From NCBI RefSeq assembly GCF_001418415.1, contig NZ_LIQT01000003.1:1-59232 (forward strand): a DNA stretch of 59,232 nt, written 5' to 3'. This document shows positions 50,704 to 58,884 of the stretch, piece after piece (position 1 is the stretch's first letter; the number at the start of each line of letters is the position of its first letter). The notes beneath the pieces are model-generated. The model ran no database searches. It saw only the letters and a list, made by a program, of their open reading frames with translations, and was not told where the DNA came from. A program made the translations under genes and the position numbers. Source of the DNA: Streptomyces hirsutus. Lineage in GTDB: Bacteria; Actinomycetota; Actinomycetes; Streptomycetales; Streptomycetaceae.

Positions 50704-52395
50704 TCACGCCTCCTCCCGCATCACCACGGCGGCGTACTGGGACGAGCCGGAGACGAGTTCGCGGTGCGTACCGGTCATGACGACCTTGCCGTCCTCGACG
50801 AAGGCCACCTCGTCGGCCCGGTCGAGCAGCAGCGGGCTGTTGGTCACGACCACCGTGGTCCGCTCCGACCTGGAGGTGTGGAGCCGTTCGGCGATGACGG
50901 ACTCGGTATGTGCGTCGACGGCGCTGGTGGGATCGACGAGAACGAGCACCGGGGGCTGCGCGGCCAGGGCGCGCGCAAGCCGCAGCCGCTGCTGCTGGCC
51001 GCCCGAGAAACTGGCTCCCCCCTCGGAGACGACGGTGTCCAAACCGTCGGGCAGTGCCTCGACGATGTCTTCGGCGTTGGCGTCGTGCAGGGCCTGCGCC
51101 CGCACCTGATCGGAGCGTCCGCCCAGATCCTCGGCGAGGACGCCGGAGAAGAGGAAGTCGTCGTTGCGGGCCACCAGGACTAGGTCGCGCACCTGATCCA
51201 GCGGCAGGGTCTCCAGCGGCACGCCGCCGACGGTCACCCGTCCCTCGGCGTACCGGCCGAGCCGTTCGGCGATCTCGGCCCCCTCCTCGGGGGTGGCGGC
51301 GGCGATCGCCGTCATCACGCCCGGATGCACCCGCAGCCCGGACGTGGCGTCGTACAGGTCGGGCGCCTCGGAGACGACGGGCGGCGCGGTGTCGCCGGTG
51401 GGCTCCGGCTCGAGGGACAGGACGCCCACGACCCGCTTGCTCGCCACGTCGGCGCCGACGAACGACTGGACCGCCGAGGTCGCCGTGCGCATCGGCAGCA
51501 TGAGGAAGGCCGCGTAGCCGTAGGCCGCGACGAGGTCACCGGCGGTCAGGTCGCCGCCGATGGTCTGGCGCGCGCCGAACCAGACGACCGCCACCACGAA
51601 GATGCCGGGCAGCAGCACCTCGGCGGCGGGCAGCACCGACTCGATCTTCGCCACGTGGACGCCCGCCTGCCGCACGCGCTGCGAGTCCTTGCGGTAGCGC
51701 TCGCCGAACGTGGCCTCGCCGCCGATGCCGCGCAGGACGCGCAGGCCGGACACGATGTCACCGGCACGGCTGGTCAAGTCGCCCTGCAGGTCGCGGTAGT
51801 TGCCGATCCGCTTGTGCAGGGGGCTGAGCAGCGGGCCGGTTCCCATCAGCAGGGCGGGGACACCGATGAGGACGAGCAGGCCGAGGGTGACCGATGTGGA
51901 GAGCAGCACCACGGCGACGAGGACGACGGTGACCGCGCTGCCGATGCCCCGGGCGAGGGCCCCGGGCAGTGCGCCGATCCGGGTGATGTCGGCCGTGCCG
52001 ATGGCGACCACCTCGCCCGTGGAGACCCGCTTGGACAGCGTGGCCCCGAGCCGGGTGGCGTGCGAGGCCACCAGACGGAACGTGAGGTAGTTGGCCTTGA
52101 GCCGGCCGATGGTGTCACAGCGGTGCCGCAGCACACTGCCGACGGTGGTGACCAGGGCGAGCCCGATGATGGCACCGGTCCAGGTCCACAGACGGCCGGT
52201 GTCCTTGTCCGACACCGCGTCGATGGCCCGGCCTATGGCGAAGGGGGTCAGACCCATGCTGGCCATCCACAGGCAGCCCCAGAACACCCCGAGGAACAGC
52301 GTGCGCGACTGCCTGCCGATCAGCCATCGGAGATAGCTCCTGGGCGACCGGAGATCCGGATCTCCCAGCTCGGGCAGCGGATTGTTGCTTGGCAA
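50704..52395 (-). CDS. ABC exporter half, degenerate Walker A, intact signature
   Basis: The 563-residue protein has the exporter membrane domain and a nucleotide-binding domain from about residue 330. The Walker A position holds MTAIAAATPEEGAEIAERLG and lacks the GxxGxGK loop. The signature is intact (GASFSGGQQQRLRLARAL), the Walker B end reads VLVLVDPTSAVDAH (catalytic Glu replaced by Pro) and the switch His is Asn/Ser (VVVTNSPLLL). So this half contributes the signature to the site formed with its partner's Walker A, while the other site is fully degenerate. TTG 52395 is the start. It is the second gene of the operon. Confidence 0.9.
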   Translation of the reverse strand: MPSNNPLPELGDPDLRSPRSYLRWLIGRQSRTLFLGVFWGCLWMASMGLTPFAIGRAIDAVSDKDTGRLWTWTGAIIGLALVTTVGSVLRHRCDTIGRLKANYLTFRLVASHATRLGATLSKRVSTGEVVAIGTADITRIGALPGALARGIGSAVTVVLVAVVLLSTSVTLGLLVLIGVPALLMGTGPLLSPLHKRIGNYRDLQGDLTSRAGDIVSGLRVLRGIGGEATFGERYRKDSQRVRQAGVHVAKIESVLPAAEVLLPGIFVVAVVWFGARQTIGGDLTAGDLVAAYGYAAFLMLPMRTATSAVQSFVGADVASKRVVGVLSLEPEPTGDTAPPVVSEAPDLYDATSGLRVHPGVMTAIAAATPEEGAEIAERLGRYAEGRVTVGGVPLETLPLDQVRDLVLVARNDDFLFSGVLAEDLGGRSDQVRAQALHDANAEDIVEALPDGLDTVVSEGGASFSGGQQQRLRLARALAAQPPVLVLVDPTSAVDAHTESVIAERLHTSRSERTTVVVTNSPLLLDRADEVAFVEDGKVVMTGTHRELVSGSSQYAAVVMREEA

Positions 52396-52504
52396 TGCGG
52401 TTTCCTTCGGGGTCGTCCCGCCCCGGACGGCCGGGGCGGTCAGGGGGACTGGATGGGTCTGCGGTGCGAGCGGTGCACGGTGCGCGGGCGACCGGAACGG
52501 TCCG

Positions 52505-53263
52505 TCAGTGGTGTGTGGGCAGCAGGGCCGTGACGAACTTCCTCAGCTCGGCCGTCACCCGACGCGGAACGTCCAGGTGGTAGAAGTGGTTGCCGGGGAA
52601 CGTCCGCACCGTGGCGGGCCCGGTGGACCACTCGGCCCACCTGCGGATGTGTCCGTCGGTCACACCCTCGTCGTCCTGTCCCCGCCATGCGCCGAGAGGG
52701 CAGCGCAGGAGCGGATCCGTCTCGGGCGGGGTGTAGGTGTCACAGATGGCGCTGTCGCCGCGCAGAGGTCGCGTCACGGCGGCGGCAAGACGGCTGTTGG
52801 CGCCGACGGCCGCAGGCACGACCCCGTCCGCGACGAGTTCCGCCACGAGCTGCTCATCGGTGAGCCCTTCGATGCCCGACGGTTCACGCTGCTCGTCCGG
52901 TGCCCGGCAGGCCGAGGCGAGGAATCCGCGCGGCCAGCGGCCCTGTTGGCGCCCCAGGCGGCGGGCGAGTTCGTACCCGACCAGTGCTCCCATGCTGTGG
53001 CCGAACACGTAGTAGGGAAGGTCGAGGCGGGCTGCGAGCCGTGGGGTCAGCTCGTCGAGCACCTCGGCCATGCACGTGGCGGGATCCTCGCGCCAGCGGT
53101 TCTCCCTGCCCGGCAGCTGTACGGCGACAAGCGCGATGTCCGGGCCGAGCATCTGCTGCCAGGGGCGGAACTGAAAGGCACCGGAGCCGGCGTGGGGGAG
53201 GCAGACCAGCAGCGCCGTCGCCGTGTGGGGAGGGTCCCACTCCATCAGGGGGCCTTCGGTCAT
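52505..53263 (-). CDS. Type II thioesterase
   Basis: The 252-residue alpha/beta hydrolase has LVCLPHAGSGAFQFRPWQ, the nucleophile YVFGHSMGALVGYEL, the Asp in CPLGAWRGQDDEGV and the His in FPGNHFYHLD. These match GrsT-type editing thioesterases. I start at ATG 53263 (MTEGPLMEWDPP); the ATG seven codons on is possible. It is the first gene of the operon that also encodes the exporter pair, cyclodeaminase and A domain. With no terminal thioesterase domain on any synthetase in the window, one of the two stand-alone thioesterases may release the product. Confidence 0.9.
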   Translation of the reverse strand: MTEGPLMEWDPPHTATALLVCLPHAGSGAFQFRPWQQMLGPDIALVAVQLPGRENRWREDPATCMAEVLDELTPRLAARLDLPYYVFGHSMGALVGYELARRLGRQQGRWPRGFLASACRAPDEQREPSGIEGLTDEQLVAELVADGVVPAAVGANSRLAAAVTRPLRGDSAICDTYTPPETDPLLRCPLGAWRGQDDEGVTDGHIRRWAEWSTGPATVRTFPGNHFYHLDVPRRVTAELRKFVTALLPTHH

Positions 53264-53794
53264 GGGCGCCGGTCTACGACGGGCAGGTGGAGGTGACACT
53301 TCTGGAGAGCGGACACACTGTTTCCCTTGTCGGTCGAAGGTGACGTGCAGAGGTAGGCGAACGGTCCGTGCTCGGCGGGTACGACGTGAATCGGGAATAC
53401 GCATGCCTCCAGCGCGTTGCCAACATTCCTATCACGGGCGGGACTTGAGATGGCAAGGACGAAAATCGCCCGTCCGTCGCGTCCGTGTCCCGGCCCCACG
53501 GGAGGATGCCCCCGTTGAGTGACGGCGCACCAGGAAGTGACTCACGTCACACGAGGAGTGTGTGTCAGTGCGGGCTTCACTGGCTAGGACTTCACGGGTC
53601 AGTGGTCATTCCGACCCGGTGCCTTGCCGGCAGAGGATTCGGCGCAGGGAGACGTACCTCTGGTCGGCCGGCGTGCAAGGAGACCCCATTGCCGCTGAAC
53701 AGGTGTCCAAAACCCTGCCCTCGACCGGGGCGCTGGGGTGAGCGCGTCGAGTTCTCGTGTCGATACAGCGCGACGAGGACGAGGGGATGTGTGC
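53264..53794. promoter_or_regulatory. Divergent promoter region, thioesterase/SDR
   Basis: These 531 bp separate two divergent operons. I find no convincing gene; the minus-strand extension of the thioesterase frame has poor codon bias. Both promoters should lie here, and an AT-richer patch is near 53400-53460. Confidence 0.5.
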
Positions 53795-54589
53795 ATGGCG
53801 CAGGGCGAACGTGGTGTAGCCGTGGTGTCGGGTGCTTCGTCGGGGTTCGGCGAGAGAACCGCACAAGTGCTGGCCCGGCAGGGGTACCTGGTGGTTGCCC
53901 TGGCGCGCAGGGCGGACCGGCTGCGGGCCCTGGCGGAGCATGACCCCGTCGGTGCGATCCTGCCGGTGGTGGCCGACGTCCGGGACCGTGAGGGTCTGGA
54001 CCGGGCCCTGAACCAGTTGCCCGAGGACTTCCACGACATCTCGGTACTCGTCAACAACGCCGGCCAGTCCCGCGGATTCGGACCGCTCCAGTCGGGACGG
54101 GACGACGCCTGGCGCGAAATGATCGACACCAACATCACCGGTCTGCTCAACGTGAGCGGTCTGGTCCTTCCCCGGATCGTTGCCCGCGGGTCGGGCCATG
54201 TGGTGAACATTGGCTCGATCGCGGCGCATTACCCCTACCTGGGCGGCAACGTGTACGCCGCCACGAAGGCGTTCGTGCATCAGCTCTCGCTGAACATGCG
54301 CGTCGACCTCCAGGGAACGGGTGTCCGGGTGAGCTGTGTGGCACCCGGCATGGCGAAGACCGAGTTCGCCAAGGTGCGTTACGACGGTGACGAGGAGCGT
54401 GCGAACGCGCTCTATGCGGGACTTGAACCGCTCACCGCCGAGGACGTGGCGGAGGCGGTGTCGTGGTGCCTGGCACAGCCGGCCCGGGTCAACGTCAACA
54501 TGATCGAACTGATGCCGTCCGAACAGCACTTCGGACTCGGCTTCGCGGGGAGCCCGCCCGCCTCGCCCGGCGGTACGGATGACGTCTGA
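53795..54589 (+). CDS. Short-chain dehydrogenase (YdfG-like)
   Basis: The 264-residue SDR has the cofactor motif VVSGASSGFGERTA, the NNAG motif (LVNNAGQSRGFG), the catalytic Ser (NIGSIAAHYPYLGG) and YAATK. It resembles YdfG-like 3-hydroxy-acid dehydrogenases. ATG 53795 follows GAGGGGATG. It starts an operon with a GNAT (11-bp overlap ATGACGTCTGA), a carbamoyltransferase and a NAG-kinase-like gene. A reasonable role is reducing an amino-acid semialdehyde to the alcohol that is then carbamoylated, but an oxidative role on a hydroxyl is also possible. Confidence 0.88.
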   Translation: MAQGERGVAVVSGASSGFGERTAQVLARQGYLVVALARRADRLRALAEHDPVGAILPVVADVRDREGLDRALNQLPEDFHDISVLVNNAGQSRGFGPLQSGRDDAWREMIDTNITGLLNVSGLVLPRIVARGSGHVVNIGSIAAHYPYLGGNVYAATKAFVHQLSLNMRVDLQGTGVRVSCVAPGMAKTEFAKVRYDGDEERANALYAGLEPLTAEDVAEAVSWCLAQPARVNVNMIELMPSEQHFGLGFAGSPPASPGGTDDV

Positions 54590-55091
54590 GCTGGTGCGTA
54601 CCGTTCCCCGGCACATGAGCCCGCGGAACGGCCTCGTCGCACGACCGGCATGCCGCGGGGAAGCGGAACACATCGCGTCCCTCTCCGCCCCGTTCGTGGA
54701 GAAGGGGCTGCTGATAGACCGCACGACAGACGAACTCGCCCAACGCATCGAGCAGTTCGTAGTCGCCTGCGAAGGGGGTCGGGTCGTCGGATGCGCAGGG
54801 ACGGCTCCGCTCGGCGCGAGTCTGGTCGTCTACAACCTCTGCATCGCGGCCGATTGCCAGGGCCGGGGAATCGGCCGGACCCTGGTCGGCCTGGCCGCGA
54901 ACACCGGCACGGAGCAGGGGTACCAGTCTCTGCTGGCTCTGACCCGGTACCGCGGAGAATGGTTCAAGAAGCTGGGGTTCTCGAACGTCCCGGCGAGCGA
55001 GACCCGTGATGAATGGCGCGCTCTGTTCCGCCCCGGCCGCAGGTCGAGCCTCTACCGGTTGAGACTGGCCTTCGACTCGTCCAGAGACTGA
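54579..55091 (+). CDS. GNAT acetyltransferase, N-acetylglutamate-synthase-like
   Basis: The 170-residue protein has the GNAT fold: LSAPFVEKGLLIDRTTDEL, the strand VVYNLCIAADCQGRGIGRTLV with the acetyl-CoA loop (QGRGIG), and YRGEWFKKLGFSNV near the end. The order and the terminal GFxxV pattern fit stand-alone N-acetylglutamate synthases (short ArgA type) of actinomycetes. It overlaps the SDR by 11 bp. Such a gene next to a NAG-kinase-like gene suggests an acetylated-intermediate route borrowed from arginine synthesis. Alternatively it acetylates the product as self-protection. Confidence 0.82.
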   Translation: MTSELVRTVPRHMSPRNGLVARPACRGEAEHIASLSAPFVEKGLLIDRTTDELAQRIEQFVVACEGGRVVGCAGTAPLGASLVVYNLCIAADCQGRGIGRTLVGLAANTGTEQGYQSLLALTRYRGEWFKKLGFSNVPASETRDEWRALFRPGRRSSLYRLRLAFDSSRD

Positions 55092-55136
55092 AAACATGCC
55101 CGTGTGCCTGCTCAAGCAGACCTAGGAGTGACACAG

Positions 55137-56858
55137 TTGATAATCTGCGGGTTAAAACTCACACATGACGGCGCTGTCGCCCTGCTCGACGACGACCGCC
55201 TGATCTTCAGTGTCGAGATGGAGAAGCTGGGAAACGGTCCGCGCTACAGCACCGTCGCCGACTTCAGCCTGATCCCTCAGATTCTTTCCGACTTCGGCTA
55301 CAAGCCCGAGGACGTCGACGAATGGGTGGTCGACGGCTGGGACGGCGACGTGTCCGGCACGGTCTCCCTGCTCGACCAGGGTGCGCCCACCGAGATCGTG
55401 GTCGGCCCTTACCGTGAGTCGCCGGCCTGCCCGGCACTGGACGTGCCGAGCGTCTCGGGCATCTTTCCCATGGACGGCGCGACCTACCCGTACACCAGCT
55501 TCCCGCACGCGGCGGGGCATGTGTCGAGCGCCTACGTCTCCAGCCCCTTCGCGCGGCGCGGCGAGGCATCCTTCGTCCTCGTCTGGGACGGCGGCCTCTT
55601 CCCGCGCCTCTACTGGGTCGACCCGCGCGAGGGCGTGCAGAACCTGGGCGAGCTCTTTCCGATCCTCGGTCACGCGTACGCCATCGCCGGACACCACTTC
55701 GGCCCCTTCCGCAAGACGGTGCAGTCACCCACCGTCGACGACCTCTCGGTGGCCGGCAAGCTCATGGCCTACATCGCGCTGGGACAGCCGGACGACGCCG
55801 TGACAGCCGTGCTCCGCGAGGAGTTCCACCGCATCTTCGAGAGCGACGAACCGGCCGCGGTGGAGTACCGGGCGACCGTCGGCGGGTACGGCAGCCTCTT
55901 CGAGCGATCCGTGCCGCCCGTACACGAGTTCTTCTCCGCGGTGCGCGCCCGGGTGTCGGAGAACGGCGTGCGCGACGAGGATGTGCTCGCCTCCGTGCAC
56001 GTCTTCTTCGAGGAACTCCTCGTCGAGCGGATCACCGCCAAGGTGACCGCCGCCGGCAAGGGCAAAGCGCCGTGGAACCTCTGCTTCGCCGGCGGCTGCG
56101 CACTCAACATCAAGTGGAACAGCGCGCTGCGCGCAGCGCCGGTCTTCCGCGACGTGTGGGTCCCGCCCTTCCCCAACGACTCGGGATCCGCCATCGGCGC
56201 GGCCGTCCTCGGCCGGACGCAGCACGTCGGTCTGACGGCGCTCGACTGGCATCCGCGGCTCGGCCCGGCGCTGACCCCGTCACCCGAACTGCCGGCCGGC
56301 TGGACGACGTCGGCCTGCACCCCGGAGGAACTCGCCGGGATCCTCCACGGGACCGGGGAGCCGGTCGTCGTCCTGCACGGCCGTGCCGAACTCGGCCCCC
56401 GCGCGCTGGGCGGCCGCAGCATCCTGGCGGCGCCGGTCAGCGCGGCCATGAAGGACGAGCTGAACCGCATCAAGGACCGTGAGCCCTACCGGCCCGTCGC
56501 GCCCATCTGCCTGGAGGAGGAGGCCCCGAAGATCTTCTCGCCCGGCACGCCGGACCCGCACATGCTCTTCGACCACGAGGTACGGCCGGGCTGGGAGGAG
56601 CGCATCCCCGCGGTCGTCCACCTCGACGGGACCGCGCGGCTCCAGACGGTCGGCCGGGGCGACGACGACGTGCTCTCCAGCGTGCTGTCCGCCTATCACC
56701 GGCTCAGCGGCATCCCTGTGCTGTGCAACACCAGCGCCAACCTCAACGGGCACGGCTTCTTCCCCGACGTCGCGTCCGCCGCGCGGTGGGGCCGGGTCTC
56801 CCGGATCTGGAGCGACGGGACGCTGTACCGGCGGACCGACGGTCGTACGGAGGCGTGA
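55137..56858 (+). CDS. O-carbamoyltransferase (NodU/TobZ/CmcH family)
   Basis: The 573-residue enzyme transfers a carbamoyl group from carbamoyl phosphate, through carbamoyl-AMP, to a hydroxyl. The N-terminal Kae1-like domain shows GLKLTHDGAVALL and FPHAAGHVSSAYVSS (metal His), then FVLVWDGGLFPRLYW; the YrdC-like C-terminal part has LCFAGGCALNIKWN, PPFPNDSGSAIGAA and RAELGPRALGGRSILAAP. I chose TTG 55137, 8 bases after AGGAG; GTG 55128 would touch the site. Its stop overlaps the next GTG (GTGA). It is the most direct support for an O-carbamoylated residue like that in GE81112. Confidence 0.9.
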   Translation: MIICGLKLTHDGAVALLDDDRLIFSVEMEKLGNGPRYSTVADFSLIPQILSDFGYKPEDVDEWVVDGWDGDVSGTVSLLDQGAPTEIVVGPYRESPACPALDVPSVSGIFPMDGATYPYTSFPHAAGHVSSAYVSSPFARRGEASFVLVWDGGLFPRLYWVDPREGVQNLGELFPILGHAYAIAGHHFGPFRKTVQSPTVDDLSVAGKLMAYIALGQPDDAVTAVLREEFHRIFESDEPAAVEYRATVGGYGSLFERSVPPVHEFFSAVRARVSENGVRDEDVLASVHVFFEELLVERITAKVTAAGKGKAPWNLCFAGGCALNIKWNSALRAAPVFRDVWVPPFPNDSGSAIGAAVLGRTQHVGLTALDWHPRLGPALTPSPELPAGWTTSACTPEELAGILHGTGEPVVVLHGRAELGPRALGGRSILAAPVSAAMKDELNRIKDREPYRPVAPICLEEEAPKIFSPGTPDPHMLFDHEVRPGWEERIPAVVHLDGTARLQTVGRGDDDVLSSVLSAYHRLSGIPVLCNTSANLNGHGFFPDVASAARWGRVSRIWSDGTLYRRTDGRTEA

Positions 56859-57529
56859 GACTCCGAGAACGCCCGGATGCCGCCGCCCACGGCACGGCCG
56901 AGGTGCTCGTCGCCACGCTGCCCCGGCTCAGCGAACTGTACGGACGGACGGTGGTCGTGGTGGCGGGCGATCACGTCCTGGGCGACGACAAGCTGCGGCA
57001 CGCGTTCTGCGGCGACATCGCGTTCCTGCGGTACAGCGGGGTGCGGGCCGTGATCGTGCACGACCACGGCCCGCACCCCCCGGTGAGCCCGCCCGACGAC
57101 CCGGTCGCGCTGCGCCGCTACGTCGCGGGGTACGTGCAGCGCCGGTTGGTCGGCAGCCTGGGCGACCACACCGTGCCGGCGGTCGGCATCACGGGGGAGG
57201 ACGCCCGCACCTTGGTGGTGGGGGACGGAACGGACGTGCAGGCCGATCCGGGGGTGGTGCGGCTGTTTCTCGGCACCGGCCACATTCCGGTGGTGTCGAG
57301 TGTGGCGTACGACTCGGGCGGCGGCATCCGGTTCCTGGGCGCGGTCACGGCGGCCGTCGCACTCGCCGACGCGCTACAGGCCGCTCTGGTGCTCCCGGCG
57401 GGAGCCGAGGGTACGTGCGACGCGGCCGCGTCCGTCGTCGACATGTCGGTTCCGCATGCCGTGCTGAGGCATCTCCACCGTCTGGACGGCGAGGGTGAGA
57501 GCGGCCCCGGGGCGGTGTCCGGCGGGTGA
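56855..57529 (+). CDS. Degenerate N-acetylglutamate-kinase-like protein
   Basis: The 224-residue protein aligns by eye with ArgB from LVATLPRLSELYGRTVVVVA to GRIPVVSS-like text (GHIPVVSSVAYDSG). However, the KYGGNAM loop is VAGDHVL (catalytic Lys and Gly lost), the HGGGPQ loop is HDHGPH, and the C-terminal third with the second lysine is missing. TAAVALADALQAALVL then replaces the nucleotide-binding loop. So it is probably a pseudokinase or a repurposed fold. The GTG at 56855 overlaps the carbamoyltransferase stop by four bases. It is the last gene of the operon. The family call is my reading and would need a profile search. Confidence 0.7.
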   Translation: MRLRERPDAAAHGTAEVLVATLPRLSELYGRTVVVVAGDHVLGDDKLRHAFCGDIAFLRYSGVRAVIVHDHGPHPPVSPPDDPVALRRYVAGYVQRRLVGSLGDHTVPAVGITGEDARTLVVGDGTDVQADPGVVRLFLGTGHIPVVSSVAYDSGGGIRFLGAVTAAVALADALQAALVLPAGAEGTCDAAASVVDMSVPHAVLRHLHRLDGEGESGPGAVSGG

Positions 57530-57580
57530 CGCGGACGTGGCAGGCGCGGTGCACTGGTCGAGGGGAGGGATGGCAGGCTG

Positions 57581-58330
57581 TCAGGGCCGGGGCTCCCTGC
57601 CCAGGAGCAGAGTGACGAAGCCGAGGGTGCCACGGTAGCCGTGGAGCCAGGCGGCGCGGTGCTCGGCCGCGGCATCGAGGGCCTGGACGCGGTCCGGGTG
57701 ATCAGGGTGGTCCAGGGCCCACCGGGACAGGGAGCCGGTCCAGGACCACTCGTAGTCGTCCCACTCCTGCAAGGTGCTCACATGTCCGTAGAGGGGCACC
57801 CAGCCCTCGGACACCACCCGGTCGACGGTCGTGGCGAGGCCGTCGTACTCGTCCGCGGTGAAACCGCAGTCGAGGGTGCGGCGGTCCGGTTCGCGCTCCC
57901 AGAAGCCGTCGCCGACGAGTACTGTGCCGCCCGGCACGAGGTGGCTTTCGGCTGCCTTCAAGGTGGGGAGCAGGCCGCCGAAGGCGTGGCTGGCACCGAT
58001 GCTCAGGACGAGGTCGTAGCCGTGGGGCGAGCGGAACTCGGCGGCGTCTTGCGCGTGGAAGGCGATCCGGTCGCCGGTTCCGGCCGCGCCGGCCGAGGCC
58101 TGGGCTGCGGCGATGGCGTCGGCGTCGTTGTCGACGCCGTCGGCACGCAGGTCCGGGCGGCCGGCCTGCGCGCGCAGCAGCCAGGTGCCCGATCCGCAGC
58201 CGAGATCGAGGAGACGGGCGGTGCCGTGAGGGACGGCCCGGTCGAGCAGCGTCCGAACGGACGCGTCGCTCAGCGGCGCGGCGATGGGGTGCAGGGTGTG
58301 GGCGAGGGAACTGATCTGTCGGCGGTGCAT
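57581..58330 (-). CDS. Class I SAM-dependent methyltransferase-like protein
   Basis: The 249-residue protein has the SAM-binding motif ARLLDLGCGSGTWLLRA, an acidic second motif (ADGVDNDADAI) and LVLSIGASHAFGGL, then a region typical of small-molecule methyltransferases (HLVPGGTVLVGDGFWERE). I start at ATG 58330; an upstream extension to 58435 lacks codon bias. It is convergent with the NAG-kinase-like gene and is probably just outside the cluster. The substrate is unknown. Confidence 0.82.
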   Translation of the reverse strand: MHRRQISSLAHTLHPIAAPLSDASVRTLLDRAVPHGTARLLDLGCGSGTWLLRAQAGRPDLRADGVDNDADAIAAAQASAGAAGTGDRIAFHAQDAAEFRSPHGYDLVLSIGASHAFGGLLPTLKAAESHLVPGGTVLVGDGFWEREPDRRTLDCGFTADEYDGLATTVDRVVSEGWVPLYGHVSTLQEWDDYEWSWTGSLSRWALDHPDHPDRVQALDAAAEHRAAWLHGYRGTLGFVTLLLGREPRP

Positions 58331-58494
58331 GACAGCAGTCTGCCTACCGCCTGCGTCAGGGCTGTCCAGGCGCCCCGCGGACGCGGGCCGGTCGACCCGA
58401 AGGAGTGTGGTGCGGTTGACAGCCAGTGAGCCCATTCCAACTTCAGACGACGGCCGATCGACGCTGTGCCACGGACATCTGGTAGACCCTGGCT

Positions 58495-58866
58495 GTGACG
58501 TTCTTGGCGGTGGTCGAGGGTGATACGGGCGGATGGCGCATCGATCGAGATGCGCTGACAGACGCGATCCGTGCCCGGTGGTCCGAGGTTGGGATCGACT
58601 CGATGCACCGCGGCGAAGTACGCAGCCTCATATGGCAGTTCAAGACGGAGAACGGCCCAGGTGAGGCGTATCTGCACGAGGACGGTACCTGTCTGTACAC
58701 GGACGTCCGGGAGGAAGACGCGATCTGGTTGGCGATCGTCTTCCGCAGGCTGACGCCCATGGACCTTGACCTGGTGTTCTGCGATGAGGGTTACACCTTC
58801 GACGTTCGCCTGCGGGCGGGAACGACCGAGGCCGAATTGACGGACCTGGTGAATGCTGCGGGTTGA
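58495..58866 (+). CDS. Hypothetical protein (123 aa)
   Basis: The GTG-started frame encodes an acidic alpha+beta protein, with MTFLAVVEGDTGGWRIDRDAL at the front and VNAAG at the end. A central region (VRSLIWQFKTENGPGEAYLH then CLYTDVREEDAIWLAIVF) is reminiscent of small immunity-type proteins, but I do not recognise a family. Codon use is host-like. It is flanked by the methyltransferase and an IS5 remnant. Confidence 0.55.
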   Translation: MTFLAVVEGDTGGWRIDRDALTDAIRARWSEVGIDSMHRGEVRSLIWQFKTENGPGEAYLHEDGTCLYTDVREEDAIWLAIVFRRLTPMDLDLVFCDEGYTFDVRLRAGTTEAELTDLVNAAG

Positions 58867-58884
58867 GCTCGGTCCGTGGCAGCG

